A stretch of 64,000 nucleotides of DNA from Metallibacterium scheffleri (GCF_002077135.1 NZ_LDOS01000002.1:1-64000); one strand, 5' to 3'. Shown: positions 9,313 to 18,863, numbered from the stretch's first letter. Notes: generated by a model not told the origin, from the letters alone. Program-made: numbers and translations.

Positions 9313-10896
9313 CTATGCAGGCGCATGCCATCCCGCGAGGCCATCGTGCAAAACGTCCAGGTGCTCGCGGTAGGCTTGCCATGCACCCACGCGCGGACGT
9401 ATCGCATCGCGCACTTGCAGACTGCTGGGTGTGGCAACCACCCCGATGTCGAGGCGCGCATCCAGACACTGCGCCTCGAAGGGCAACGCGCAAAACGCGC
9501 ACACGCGGCGCAACAGGCGCTCGGCATCGGCGAATTCGGCGTAATCAACCTGCAGCAACCGCCCCGGCAACACGCGTTGCCAGTGGGACATCAGCGCGCG
9601 GTAGTGGCCGTAGTGCGCAACGATGTCCTGTTGCGCGAAACTCCACGGATAGGCTGCGCCCAGCAACTGGCGCAACACGGCGAAAGCGGCATCCATGGGC
9701 GCGCGCGCCACGTGCACGATGCGTGCCTGTGGCAGGGCGCGTGCGATGTGAGCGATGAGCATCCAGTTTGATGGCAATTTGTCGGTGTAGTGGCTGCGCC
9801 CGCGCGCGCGCCAGCGCGTGTGCTCAAGGTAAGCCTGGCCCAGCGCGTGGTAATCGATGTCCGCGCTGCGCTCGATGGCGGTCATCGGCAGCAGCTCGAC
9901 GCTGTCGCAGTCGGTGGCCAGGCCCAACTGGTAGGCGAAATCCGCGTGCTCGCCCGCGGCGCTCACCTGCGTATGCCGTCCCAGCAGCGTTTCCAGCAAG
10001 CTGGTACCACTGCGCGGCAGACCGACGATGAAGATGGGCGTGGCCGTGCCCGCGGGCGCGCTCTGTGGCACGGCGGTGGCGGCCGTGCCCGGCTGGGTGC
10101 GCAGCAGCGCGTCGATGCGCGTTGCCTCGCGCGCGGCGTCGTACGGCCATTGCCGGTGCGCCGCGGCCGCGCCGCGCTGCAGCGCTGGCCAGGCTTGCTG
10201 ATATTGCTGCAAGGTGTGCAGTTCCTCGAACAGTGCGTAGGCCAGCGCGGCCTCGGTGTCGGCATCAGTGACACTGGGTAGCACGCTGTGCAGATGCGCG
10301 ATGTGCGCCGTGGCCGCATCGGCATCACGCTGGCTGGCATGCACACGTGCCAGGCCCTGCGCCGCGCTGCCCGAATCGGGCCGCTGGTGTTGCGCGGCGG
10401 AGTAATCGGCGCCGGCGCCATCGGCGTCACCGCAGTAATCGCGCGCGCGCGCGCGCAGCAGCAATAGGTTGGTGTCGGGGGTGGCGCTCAGTTGCGCGGC
10501 AAGCTCGGTCAGTGCCAGCACCTGTTGGTATTCGCCTGCGCGCGCGCGCAGTTGCGCGTGGCGAAACAGCACGGCGCTATCGCGGGAGTCTTGCACGAGC
10601 GGGGTATCCAGCAGCGCGCGCGCGCGCGAGAAATCGCCGACGCGCATCAGATCGGTCGCGGTGCGCAAGGCAGCTTGCGCGTCGCGTGCTGGCAGTGCAG
10701 CAAGTCGTTGCGCCAGTTCCACGGCGGGTCGCATGCGCCCGCGTTTCAGCCACGCATGCAGCAGCAGGGACAGGCTGTCCGCGTCATCGGGCGTGCGCCG
10801 CAGATGCGCCTCGAGCGTGGCGCAGGCGGCCACGAGCTGGCCGTCATCGAAATAACGCTGGGCGCGTTGCAGGTGCCGTGGCAGGTGCTGGTTCAT
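9313..10896 (-). CDS. TPR-containing sulfotransferase
   Basis: 527 residues from ATG 10896 (MNQHLPRHLQRAQRYFDDGQ); the frame is open upstream, but this start fits the first helix. Residues ~1-270 are tetratricopeptide-type helical repeats. Residues ~290-520 are a sulfotransferase domain with the PAPS 5'-phosphosulfate loop PIFIVGLPRSGTSLLETLL and the 3'-phosphate region (YTDKLPSNWMLIAHI, ARIVHVAR). It would transfer sulfate from PAPS to a carbohydrate or protein acceptor. It is one of three sulfotransferase-type genes in this glycan region, transcribed away from the EXORDIUM-like gene. A dispersed repeat lies about 75 bases upstream of its start. Confidence 0.85.
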   Translation of the reverse strand: MNQHLPRHLQRAQRYFDDGQLVAACATLEAHLRRTPDDADSLSLLLHAWLKRGRMRPAVELAQRLAALPARDAQAALRTATDLMRVGDFSRARALLDTPLVQDSRDSAVLFRHAQLRARAGEYQQVLALTELAAQLSATPDTNLLLLRARARDYCGDADGAGADYSAAQHQRPDSGSAAQGLARVHASQRDADAATAHIAHLHSVLPSVTDADTEAALAYALFEELHTLQQYQQAWPALQRGAAAAHRQWPYDAAREATRIDALLRTQPGTAATAVPQSAPAGTATPIFIVGLPRSGTSLLETLLGRHTQVSAAGEHADFAYQLGLATDCDSVELLPMTAIERSADIDYHALGQAYLEHTRWRARGRSHYTDKLPSNWMLIAHIARALPQARIVHVARAPMDAAFAVLRQLLGAAYPWSFAQQDIVAHYGHYRALMSHWQRVLPGRLLQVDYAEFADAERLLRRVCAFCALPFEAQCLDARLDIGVVATPSSLQVRDAIRPRVGAWQAYREHLDVLHDGLAGWHAPA

Positions 10897-11403
10897 GGAG
10901 TGTATTCTGTCGACAGATGGTTGGTGATCAGCGTGCGAAAAGGGGCATCTTGCCGCCTGACACTTAGAGATTCCATGCAAACAAACTGTCGCGGCAAAAA
11001 TCGCAGCACGTTTGTCGCGACCAGCACTTGAGAGCTCGTCCCATTTCGGGGCGCGCATGTGCTTCGCTTTGTCAGGTTGGACTGCGGCCATTGCTTACAG
11101 CCGTGCCTCGTGCAGATTGGGCAATGCACCGTGCGCGTTAGGTCGAGATCCGCTGTTCGAGCGCGCCACGATGCCTACCGCAGCCATGTTTGCACAGCAT
11201 GAGGTGCAAGATCTGGCCAGGGAGTGCGTCATTGCAAAAGTGCTCGTCCGGACGCACGCAGGTGCCGCGTATATTTGCGCAGATATTACAAATACGTAAT
11301 GCACCTGCTGCGCACCACCCACGTGAACAACGCGCAGATATAGTGCTTTGCGTCTCATTTTAGAGACCTGTTGCATCCATCTCACTGTTCAGGGGGAGCA
11401 CAC
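10897..11403. other. Divergent intergenic region with dispersed repeat
   Basis: About 500 bases between two divergent genes, with no convincing small gene. It holds one copy of the GTCGCGACAA dispersed repeat (10970-11031). Near the right end is a GGGGGAG ribosome site for the 11404 gene. Confidence 0.5.
10970..11031 (-). repeat. Dispersed ~60-bp repeat, copy C
   Basis: On the minus strand it reads CAAGTGCTGGTCGCGACAAA, then GTG, then TTTGCCGCGACA, then TTTGTTTGCA. It matches copies at 12837-12898 and 45842-45901. It ends about 75 bases before the start codon of the minus-strand sulfotransferase. Confidence 0.75.
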
Positions 11404-12711
11404 ATGGGAATGTACAAACCTGTATGGGCCATGCTGGCAATAGCGTTTGCCGGGATACTGGCCGTGCCGCAAGTTCAAGCCGCGCTGCCGCCCGCAGCCA
11501 ACCAGCAATTCGGGCACAAGATTTTTTCGCACCCTAACGGCCCAGATGTTCTGGACATCATGCCCAAGGGCTATTCTCTGACCAAGGGCCACACATTCGG
11601 GCGTGTCGCCGGCAACAGCCTCATCAACGCGCAAACTTCGCCACTCAACGATCCATATGCACCGATCGTCAATGGCTTAAATGCGTGGGCATCTTCAGCG
11701 TGCGGTGGCCTGGGCTCCGACTGCTACACCACGGGCAATTATTTTCCGCTTGGTCCGGTGATGCAGAGCCAACGCCATATCTATCTGATCTGGTATGGCA
11801 ATTGGCAAGGCAACAGCGCGCTGAGCATCATCCCGCAGTTCGTGCAGTCGTTGAACATGTCGCCCTACGAGCGGATTCTCGGCACCTATAAGGTCAATAA
11901 CAGAGCGATCATGCCTTCCATCACGCTCGCGGGCCAAACCTTTGATGATTATTCGCTGGGGCAGGACCTCAGTGACGCCAATATCCAGACCATCGTGCAG
12001 GATGCGATCACCGAGGGACGACTGCCGCTGGACAACAATGGCATCTACTTCGTGCTGACCTCGTCCGATGTAATGGAATCGAGCAACGGCAATCTCGCGC
12101 AGGGCGGTTTTTGCACCAAGTACTGTGGCTGGCATACCGACGGCCTGAACATGCACGGCGTGGACGTGAAGTACGCCTTTGTGGGCGATGGCCAGGCCTG
12201 CGCCAGCGCGACCGCGGAAAGTTATGGCTCCTGGCCAGGCTCGTGCATCGCCATGAAGAGCTTCCAGTCGTATAGCAACTACGTGTGGAACAGCCCCAAC
12301 AACAACCCTGGTGCCGATGGCATGGTCAGCGTGATCGCGCACGAGTCCGAGGAGGCCACCAGCGATCCTGAGGTGGGCACAGGCAACCTTGCCTTCTACG
12401 GATACGACTGGTGGGATGGCAATGGCTACGAGAACGGTGACCAGTGCGCCTGGCGCTTCGGCGCTGCGAGCGGAAACATGTTCGCCACGCCCAACGGCAG
12501 TCTGGCCAACATGAGTTTGCAGGGCTACAGATATTTGATCCAGAAAAACGTGGTGATCGTTGATCCGCAGGGCAATGCCGATTACGGCATGCTCGAAACT
12601 ACCGCTTATGGTACTAATCCAACCAATTGGTATAACTGGTACTACTTTGGTATGCCGGCGGTTGGCGGTACGGCGGATTATTGCGGGCTGTCTCCACCCA
12701 CTTACCTCTGA
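11404..12711 (+). CDS. Secreted EXORDIUM/PHI-1-like protein
   Basis: 435 residues from ATG 11404, behind GGGGGAG. Residues 1-35 form a signal peptide (AMLAIAFAGILAV ... VQA). The body matches the phosphate-induced/EXORDIUM family (PF04674) best known from plants. Matching segments are HIYLIWYGNW, YFVLTSSDVM, GGFCTKYCGWH, VDVKYAFVGD, the DGMVSVIAHESEEATSDPEV segment and a WxxGxGYENGDQCAW-type stretch. The His-Glu-x-x-Glu cluster resembles a metal site, but activity is not established. Plant EXO proteins are extracellular and affect growth. The bacterial role is unknown. The gene stands alone, between sulfotransferase genes. Confidence 0.8.
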   Translation: MGMYKPVWAMLAIAFAGILAVPQVQAALPPAANQQFGHKIFSHPNGPDVLDIMPKGYSLTKGHTFGRVAGNSLINAQTSPLNDPYAPIVNGLNAWASSACGGLGSDCYTTGNYFPLGPVMQSQRHIYLIWYGNWQGNSALSIIPQFVQSLNMSPYERILGTYKVNNRAIMPSITLAGQTFDDYSLGQDLSDANIQTIVQDAITEGRLPLDNNGIYFVLTSSDVMESSNGNLAQGGFCTKYCGWHTDGLNMHGVDVKYAFVGDGQACASATAESYGSWPGSCIAMKSFQSYSNYVWNSPNNNPGADGMVSVIAHESEEATSDPEVGTGNLAFYGYDWWDGNGYENGDQCAWRFGAASGNMFATPNGSLANMSLQGYRYLIQKNVVIVDPQGNADYGMLETTAYGTNPTNWYNWYYFGMPAVGGTADYCGLSPPTYL

Positions 12712-13293
12712 GTAGCGGTTTGCAAAACATCTCCGGCGCAATGGGCTATTGCCAGCTGCGCGCTGGAATCATGAGGGTGCGGTCTGGACTTTGGCAGTGA
12801 TGCAGGACGCGTCGATGCCAAGGTGCTGACATGAACAGCGCGCAATTGCTTGTCGCGACAAGGGTGTCAGCGCTGTGCCGCGACGGTATGCTTGCAAACT
12901 GATCTGAGTAGCCTCAGGCAAGTTGCTGGATTGCGTAAACATGGCGTCGAGTCTGGCCAAGGCCCGGCTCGACGCCTTCACGGCGATACGGGCGCAATCG
13001 GCCTGTGGGGTCCACTCGGGCGCCAGCGCGCATGCGCTGCCTCGCCTACAATCGCGCGTCCCATTTGCTGCGTTCGCCATGAGCCTATCAGCGACGCCAT
13101 GCGTAGGCATGGCATTGGCAAAGCCCGACGCGTGCGCGCGGCACTGTCAGTCGTCTGCGCGCGCCGATTCTGCCGTGTGGCGCGATTGCGCTATGACGTG
13201 CATCAACACGACGGCCATGCATCAACTGGAATACACGCGCATTGCCACACTCTGCGCGGGTGTCCGTGACGGTCCGCATGCGGTCGCGATCAC
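12712..13293. other. Intergenic region with dispersed repeat
   Basis: About 580 bases between the EXORDIUM-like gene and the broken sulfotransferase. It contains repeat copy B (12837-12898). Several frames are open but none resembles a known protein, and all are explained by high GC. Confidence 0.5.
12837..12898 (+). repeat. Dispersed ~60-bp repeat, copy B
   Basis: GCGCAATTGCTTGTCGCGAC, then AAGGGTG, then TGTGCCGCGAC and GCTTGCAAACT. Clearly related to copies at 10970-11031 and 45842-45901. It lies about 400 bases upstream of the 13294 sulfotransferase, on the same strand. Confidence 0.7.
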
Positions 13294-13558
13294 ATGAGCC
13301 CGCACGCGCCACGCATCAGCTTCATGATTGGTGGTGCGCAGAAATGCGGCACCACGGCGCTTGCCGAATTTCTGCGCGCGCATCCGCGGGTGCGCCTGCC
13401 ACTGGGCAAGGAGGCACATGTCTTCGATGCGCCGGATTACGACGACGCAGCGCTGCCAGAGGCCATCGATACGCGCTTTGCCGCACATTTTGCCGAGCCG
13501 TGGCAGGACTCGCTGGTGTACGGCGATGCCACGCCGATCAGCCTGTTTCTGGGCCTCG

Positions 13559-14836
13559 TCAGCAAAACCTGTGGGCGAGCTTCGGCTCAGGTAGCTTGCC
13601 AAGCACATGATAGAGCGCGATTTCTGTCGCCCTGAAGGTCCGAAATCCGTAGGCTTTTCTCATGGTGACTTTGCACTTGTTGTTGAGCCCCTCGACGACG
13701 CCGCTGGAGAACTGCTTGCGGGCGCGGAAATAGTTCAACAGCAGCTCGTGGTGTCGGCGTAGCGTGCCGGCGACTTTCTTCATCGGCTCGATCTGTGAGC
13801 GCATCACCTGCGTGCACCACTCATCGAGGAATCTGCCGGCCCAGGTGGGTGACACGTACTCCCAGAACTTCTGGAAGTCCTCCTTCAGCAGGTAGGCGCG
13901 AACCGTCTTCAGGTTGTACTTCAGCAGTTCCCGCAGGCGGCCGCGCTGTTTTCCCGTCAGATTGCCCGGACGCTTCAGCACGCACCACCGGGTCTTCTTC
14001 AGGACAGGCTCATAGCCGTCCTGGTGCATCCGGCGGGCTTCGTTGGCACGCACTTCGTCGATCGCCTTGTTGATCGTCGCCACGACGTGGAAACGGTCGA
14101 GAATGTTCAGTGCGTTCGGGCAGTTCTGCTCGATCAGCTTCAGGTAGGGCTTCCACATGTCCGAGCAGACGAAGGCGATCCGCGCCGCGAGATCTTTGCC
14201 GATCAGGTCAAAGAAGCGCTGGAAGCTGGCCGTGGTGCGCTCCTTGCCGACCCAAAGCAGCCGCGTGAAGCCGGCATCGATCTGGTAGACCAGCGTCAGA
14301 TACGCGTGGCCGCGGCCGTACTGGATTTCGTCGACGCCGATGGCACGCAGCGGCCCCCACTCGCGATGCGCCAGCCCCCACTCGACCACCCATGCCACGG
14401 CGTGAAACACCTTTTCCCAGCTGGTGCGGAACGCTACCGCCGTTTCTCGCCAGGACAGTCGGCGCGCCCACTGCGCGAGGAACAACATGTACGCCTTGCA
14501 GAGCGTGTGCTTGCCAATCGCCCAGGGCACCTGTTCGACCTTGACGCCGCATCCACGGCAGGCGACTCGACGCATGGCATACAATAAAATCACCGCGAAG
14601 CCCCAGACCGGAATGAACTCGAAGCGGCGCACCGACAGCGTATCGTAGCCGCTGCCGCGCTTTCCGCATCCCGAGCAGATCGGACGCGAACCGCGGCGAG
14701 GACGCACGTCAACCTCGATGGTGTTCTCGGCCTCGAGCAGGCGCGCACCCTGATACACGAAACCAGGATGGTGGTGACAGGCATTCAGCAAGCGGGTGAT
14801 CAACATGGGGAGGTCGAATCTGGCAGGTGGCGGCAA
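13559..14836 (-). CDS. ISL3-family transposase, copy 1
   Basis: Up to 425 residues; an internal start (MLITRLLNACHHHPGF at 14806) is also plausible. An N-terminal zinc-finger-like part (PICSGCGKRGSGYD, VACRGCGVKVEQVPW) precedes the DDE core: GVDEIQYGRGHAY, VCSDMWKPYLKLIEQ, DRFHVVATINKAIDEVR. The C-terminal SGVVEGLNNKCKVTMRKAYG is the ISL3 signature. It catalyses cut-and-paste transposition of its element. The gene is intact and identical in translation to the 35024-36301 copy. Confidence 0.95.
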   Translation of the reverse strand: MPPPARFDLPMLITRLLNACHHHPGFVYQGARLLEAENTIEVDVRPRRGSRPICSGCGKRGSGYDTLSVRRFEFIPVWGFAVILLYAMRRVACRGCGVKVEQVPWAIGKHTLCKAYMLFLAQWARRLSWRETAVAFRTSWEKVFHAVAWVVEWGLAHREWGPLRAIGVDEIQYGRGHAYLTLVYQIDAGFTRLLWVGKERTTASFQRFFDLIGKDLAARIAFVCSDMWKPYLKLIEQNCPNALNILDRFHVVATINKAIDEVRANEARRMHQDGYEPVLKKTRWCVLKRPGNLTGKQRGRLRELLKYNLKTVRAYLLKEDFQKFWEYVSPTWAGRFLDEWCTQVMRSQIEPMKKVAGTLRRHHELLLNYFRARKQFSSGVVEGLNNKCKVTMRKAYGFRTFRATEIALYHVLGKLPEPKLAHRFC

Positions 14837-15245
14837 ACCCGCTATTTCATACCAACCCGACGATCAAATGTTGGCCGAGCTCTGCCCCGATCTCTCCGAG
14901 TGGCCGCACCGCTGGTGCTTTGACGATGGCGACATCGACTTCGGTCGCAACGTGCTGGAAGCGCTCACGCCATTCCTGCAGCATCTGCTGGCAACCGACC
15001 TCAGTCGAAAGACCTTGGCACGTCACCGCGATCATCTCTGGATGCTCGGCGGCGAACTCGTGCGCCGCTTGCATGACGAACCGCGCCTGCGCATGAAGAC
15101 GCCAACAGCCGTGCTACTCCACTACATTGACGACGAAGGTGGCCCACTGATCTACCCCAGCATCACCGAAGCCCAGCAACATGCGTTCGACGGCACCTGC
15201 AGAAAGCTGTACCGGTTCTTGAGCGAGGTGGCATCAGCCGGATAG
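14796..15245 (+). CDS. Hypothetical protein carried by the ISL3 element, copy 1
   Basis: An open frame of 149 codons, divergent from the transposase and overlapping its 5' end. The true start may be further in (MLAELCPDLSEW at about 14869). The sequence includes WPHRWCFDDGDIDFGRNVLE, LSRKTLARHRDHLWMLGGEL and VLLHYIDDEGGPL. I do not recognise the family. The same gene is in the other copy. It could be an accessory or passenger gene of the element. ISL3 elements usually carry the transposase alone, so this is a little unusual. Confidence 0.65.
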   Translation: MINMGRSNLAGGGKPAISYQPDDQMLAELCPDLSEWPHRWCFDDGDIDFGRNVLEALTPFLQHLLATDLSRKTLARHRDHLWMLGGELVRRLHDEPRLRMKTPTAVLLHYIDDEGGPLIYPSITEAQQHAFDGTCRKLYRFLSEVASAG

Positions 15246-15928
15246 CGCAGGAATCACCCACGGATTCCGCTGACGAGCCGTTTCTGGAGACGGCCATCCG
15301 CCGCGCCGCGCGCTACAACCCGGCCCTGCGCTGGATCATCCTGCTGCGCGATCCGGCCGCGCGCGCGATCTCGCAGCACGCCATGGAGCGTGCGCGCGGC
15401 ACGGAATCATTGCCCTTGCTGCGCGCATTGCTGGCCGAGCGCGGGCGGTTGCACCGCGCGCGCGGGGACTTGGGATGGAACTCGTCACTGCGCAATCACA
15501 GTTATCGCGCGCGCGGTGAATACGCGGCGCAATTGCAGCGGTTATTGCATCACTTTCCGCGCGAGCAGGTGCTGCTGTTGCGCAGTGTCGATCTGGCACG
15601 GGATGCCGCGGCGACGCTGCGCGAGGTCTATGCACACCTGGGTCTTGCAGAGCCGCTACGCATGCCGGAAACACTGCGCCACTTCGAGGGCAGCTACGGC
15701 CATCATGCACTCGGCCACGCCATGCTGCGCTGGTGGTCGTGGCAGCAGCGGCGCAAGCTGCGGCGTGCGCTGGATGTTGACCTACAGTCTTGATCCAATC
15801 CCAGCGTTGCCACGCTCCTACAATGCGTCGATCAATACCTTCGGGATTCCGGTGTATGACCATTGCCGTGAAACTGGACCTTGCCATTCACGCCATGGAT
15901 GCGGGATCCGCGGTACTGATACCGGCCC

Positions 15929-18040
15929 ATGACCTGGACTGACGCGCTGAGCTGGCGCGTGCGTCGTCTGCGCGCGCTGTTGCAACGGACGCGCGGCAGC
16001 GTGCTCAGTCGTGGCTGGCGCGGCACCTGGCGGCGCATCCTGATGGAATTGAAAGGCAGCGCGCCCGCTGCGTCGCAACCGCATCTGCTGGCGCTGGACT
16101 GGACATTCGCGCCGTTCGCGGTGCCCGAGGCCGGCAATCCGGACGTTTCGGTAATCATCCCGGTGCACGGGCATCTGGCCCACACGCTGGCGTGTCTGCG
16201 CTCCATCGCGGCCTGTGGCGACACGACCGCGTTCGAGGTCATCGTGGTGGACGACGCCTCGCCCGACGCGAGCGCGGCGACGCTCGCGCAAATCCGTGGC
16301 CTGCGCCTGCTCGGCTTGCCGCGCAATCTCGGCTTTGTCGGTGCGTGCAATGCCGGCGCCGCAGCCGCGCGCGGACCGTTCCTGTGCTTCCTCAATAACG
16401 ACACGCAGGTCACACCCGGCTGGCTGGACGCGCTGCGCGCCTGCTTCGAGGACGTGCCCGATTGCGGCATCGCCGGATCGCGCCTGCTGTATCCAGACGG
16501 CCGCCTGCAGGAATGCGGCGCGCTGGTGTTCGCCGATGGCGGCGCGTGGAATTGCGGGCGTTTCGAGCGCCCGGATCAGCCGCGCTATCTCTACCGCCGC
16601 GAGTGCGATTACGTGTCCGGCGCGGCGCTGATGATCCCGGCCGCTCTGTTTCGCGAGGTCGGTGGATTCGACACGCGTTATGCGCCGGCCTACTACGAGG
16701 ACACCGATCTCGCTTTCGCGGTGCATGCCGCACGGCGTCGCGTGCTGGTGCAGCCCGCCAGCACCGTGATCCACTGCGAGGGCGTGACCGCGGGCATCGA
16801 TCCCGAGCAGGGCGTCAAGCGCCATCAGGTGAAGAACAAGGCGCAATTCGCCGGCAAGTGGGCAGCCGCATTGCTCAAGCAAGCCCAGCCGGGAACGCGT
16901 GAAGCCGAGGCCAGCGCGCGCGCCGCAACGGACAGGCCGTACCTGCTGGTGATCGAAAGCACGCTGCCGGATGCTGCCCGCGATTCCGGGTCGCTGCGCC
17001 TGGTCGAGCTGCTGCGCAGCGCGGGGCAACTGGGCTGGCGCGTGAGCCTGATGCCGGACGACCGGCGCATGGATCTGGCGCTGGCGGCGCGCCTCGGTGC
17101 CGTGGGTGTGCAGGTCGTTGTACCGGGCAACCCGCGATCCTGGCTGGGTGCCCACGGTGACGATTTCGCGGTGGTCATGCTGAGCCGCTATGCGGTCGCG
17201 TCGGTCTGGCTGGCGCAGGTGCGCAGACTCGCGCCGCGCGCGCAGGTCATTTTCGATACGGTCGATCTGAACTTCCTGCGCGAGCGGCGCGCGGCGGAAC
17301 TGGCCCGATCCGATACCCGACGCGCCGACGCACTGCGCGCGCACGAGCTGGCCTTGATCGCCGCCAGCGACTGCACCCTGCTGGTCAGCGAGGTCGAACT
17401 CGCGCTGGTGCAGGCTGAGCTGCCGCAGGCGCGGTTGCGCCTGCTGGGCAATATTCATCAGGTGCACGAGCCGATCACGCCGTTTTCCGACCGCGCCGAT
17501 CTGCTGTTCATCGGCGGCTTCCAGCATCCACCCAACCGCGACGCCGTGCAGTGGTTCGCGCGCGAAGTGTTGCCGCTGCTGCGCCCGTGCCTGCCAAGGC
17601 TCTGCCTGCACGTCATCGGCAACGTCGATGCGCAGGCACGCGATGTGTTGCGCGACGTGCAGGTCGTCTTCCATGGCCGCGTCGATGATCTGCGGCCGTG
17701 GCTGGAGCGCTGTCGCGTGTCCGTCGCGCCGCTACGTTATGGCGCCGGCGTGAAAGGCAAGATCAACACCGCCATGGCCGCGGGGCTGCCGGTGGTCGCC
17801 ACCCGCATCGCGGCCGAGGCCATGGCGTTGACGGACGGCGTGGACGTACTGCTGGCCGACACGCCCGCAGCCATGGCCGCGGCCATCGAACGTGCGTACA
17901 CCGATCAAGCCTTGTGGCAACGCTTGTCGCGCGGTGGCATGGACAATGTGCGCCAGCACTTTTCCAGGGCGCGCGCACGTGATGTCCTGCGCGAAGTCCT
18001 GGACGACGCGCTGCGCGAATCCGCGAGTCCGTCCCGGTGA
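15929..18040 (+). CDS. Two-domain glycosyltransferase (GT2 + GT4-like)
   Basis: 703 residues from ATG 15929. Residues ~70-310 are a GT-A family 2 domain: VSVIIPVHGHLAHTLACL, VVDDASPD, NLGFVGACNAG, the metal-binding FLNNDTQVTPGWL, then VSGAALMIPAALFREVGGFD and YYEDTDLAF. Residues ~330-700 are a GT-B family 4-like domain with FIGGFQHPPNRDAV, VFHGRVDDLRPWLERCRVSVAPLRYGAG and GLPVVATRIAAEAM. It should add sugars to a surface polysaccharide in the cytoplasm. The same architecture appears in the 20026 gene, so the two probably act on the same glycan. Confidence 0.88.
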   Translation: MTWTDALSWRVRRLRALLQRTRGSVLSRGWRGTWRRILMELKGSAPAASQPHLLALDWTFAPFAVPEAGNPDVSVIIPVHGHLAHTLACLRSIAACGDTTAFEVIVVDDASPDASAATLAQIRGLRLLGLPRNLGFVGACNAGAAAARGPFLCFLNNDTQVTPGWLDALRACFEDVPDCGIAGSRLLYPDGRLQECGALVFADGGAWNCGRFERPDQPRYLYRRECDYVSGAALMIPAALFREVGGFDTRYAPAYYEDTDLAFAVHAARRRVLVQPASTVIHCEGVTAGIDPEQGVKRHQVKNKAQFAGKWAAALLKQAQPGTREAEASARAATDRPYLLVIESTLPDAARDSGSLRLVELLRSAGQLGWRVSLMPDDRRMDLALAARLGAVGVQVVVPGNPRSWLGAHGDDFAVVMLSRYAVASVWLAQVRRLAPRAQVIFDTVDLNFLRERRAAELARSDTRRADALRAHELALIAASDCTLLVSEVELALVQAELPQARLRLLGNIHQVHEPITPFSDRADLLFIGGFQHPPNRDAVQWFAREVLPLLRPCLPRLCLHVIGNVDAQARDVLRDVQVVFHGRVDDLRPWLERCRVSVAPLRYGAGVKGKINTAMAAGLPVVATRIAAEAMALTDGVDVLLADTPAAMAAAIERAYTDQALWQRLSRGGMDNVRQHFSRARARDVLREVLDDALRESASPSR

Positions 18041-18333
18041 ATCGGATGCGCCATTCACGCTGCAATGGCGATTCGCGATCGAGTTCAGGCGCCCGCATCG
18101 AGCGCATCGAACAACGTCCCGTGATCCTGCCGGCCCGATCGCTTGGCCGTTCCCATCTCGGTTTCGTCGTTCCCGCGTAGGCGGGAACCCATTTCCCCCT
18201 ATGGATCCCCGTTCCCGAGTGGTTGTGTCGGGGATGGGAACCCGGTAACACGGCACAATGGGCCATCGGACACGGCATCGCCTCAGCCTTGACGATCCGG
18301 CCAGACCCATCCCTCATTCCCCTGATCGCATTG
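18041..18333. repeat. REP-like palindromes
   Basis: Non-coding stretch with GTTCCCGCGTAGGCGGGAAC (about 18171-18190) and a related GGGGATGGGAACCC. Such short palindromes recur at about 52505, 56080, 56250 and 61600. Confidence 0.6.
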
Positions 18334-18401
18334 ACCCATGAACAAACCCCGGCAAGCCCTCGCCCTCGGCATCCGCGCCATCCACGCGGGGCAGGCGCCC
18401 G
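18334..18401 (+). repeat. Partial duplicate of the start of the 18869 gene
   Basis: ACCCATGAACAAACCCC and the next ~50 bases match the first bases of the 18869 gene (18865-18932) with a few mismatches, ending in CATCCACGCGGGGCAGGCGC. The similarity stops at 18401. The two copies flank the hicBA module. Confidence 0.85.
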
Positions 18402-18495
18402 GTTTCGAATCGACGGGTGAACGCTGCCTGGATCGTAAGGTGCTGCCTGTTCGGCGGTAGAATTCAGGAGCTTCGACATGGCCGGAGGAAGGGCG

Positions 18496-18687
18496 ATGAA
18501 CGCTCAGCTCAAGATGGTGTTCTGGCAAGGCGATCGCTACTGGCTGGGCAAGCTGGTCGACCACCCTGAAATCATGTGTCAGGGCGAAAACATCGAGGAG
18601 CTCGAAGCCAATCTGCGCGACGCCTATCGCGAACTCTTATTGGAGGATGTGCCGCCTGGTTATCAGGTGCGAGACATCGCCCTTTGA
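18496..18687 (+). CDS. hicB: Short HicB-type antitoxin
   Basis: 63 residues from ATG 18496, behind GGAGGAAGG. The sequence MNAQLKMVFWQGDRYWLGKL, then DHPEIMCQGENIEELEANL and DAYRELLLEDVP is the HicB fold without a DNA-binding tail. It should pair with the HicA toxin that overlaps its stop. Autorepression would need another factor, because no DNA-binding domain is visible. Confidence 0.82.
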   Translation: MNAQLKMVFWQGDRYWLGKLVDHPEIMCQGENIEELEANLRDAYRELLLEDVPPGYQVRDIAL

Positions 18688-18863
18688 AGCGAGAGGAGCT
18701 GCTGCGTCAACTTGCAGTGGCAGGCTGCGTTCTGGTGCGTCACGGTGGGCGTCATGACATCTGGCTGAATCCGCGCACAGGACAAAAGCAACCCATTCCG
18801 AGGCATCGCGACGTTGAAGATGCCTTGGCCAAGCACATCTTCAAATACCTCGGATTGCGCTGA
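18684..18863 (+). CDS. hicA: HicA mRNA interferase toxin
   Basis: 59 residues from a TTG at 18684 that overlaps the hicB stop. This is the only start that keeps the full N-terminal helix (KREELLRQLAVAGCVLVRHG). The catalytic His lies in GGRHDIWLNP. RTGQKQPIPRHRDVEDALA and the final helix follow. The toxin cleaves mRNA. The order is hicB-hicA, the reverse of the 8.5 kb module. The module sits between two copies of the start of the next gene. Confidence 0.85.
   Translation: MKREELLRQLAVAGCVLVRHGGRHDIWLNPRTGQKQPIPRHRDVEDALAKHIFKYLGLR

Larger units (their letters stand above)
13553..15279 (-). mobile_element. ISL3-family insertion sequence, copy 1
   Basis: 1727 bases with imperfect terminal inverted repeats (GCCTCGTCAGC at one end, GGCTCGTCAGC read inward from the other). 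It is flanked by the 8-base direct duplication GTTTCTGG (13545-13552 and 15280-15287), the size expected for ISL3. It carries a transposase and a divergent 149-codon gene. A second copy of the same length and the same encoded proteins lies inverted at 34581-36307. Confidence 0.95.
13294..15793 (+). pseudogene. Sulfotransferase gene split by an ISL3-family element
   Basis: The first piece (13294-13552) opens with the PAPS-binding loop ISFMIGGAQKCGTTALAEFL, and then KEAHVFD, as in heparan-type and bacterial sulfotransferases. The second piece (15288-15793) has the 3'-phosphate region WIILLRDPAARAISQH and the C-terminal helices. Removing the IS and one copy of the 8-base duplication GTTTCTGG gives 765 bases, an open frame of 254 residues (...ATPISLFLETAIRRAARY...). 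The enzyme would sulfate a surface glycan. With the IS in place it is inactive. The gene lies just upstream of the 15929 glycosyltransferase. Confidence 0.9.

Noticed and set aside
10440-10630. Runs of GCGCGCGC on the plus strand as a possible Z-DNA or repeat array
   Set aside because: They fall inside the TPR sulfotransferase gene and reflect Arg/Ala codons in a high-GC genome.
15818-17674. Long open frame of 618 codons on the minus strand
   Set aside because: It is antisense to a clear two-domain glycosyltransferase. It is rich in H, Q, R and A with no motif, as expected for the mirror of high-GC codons.
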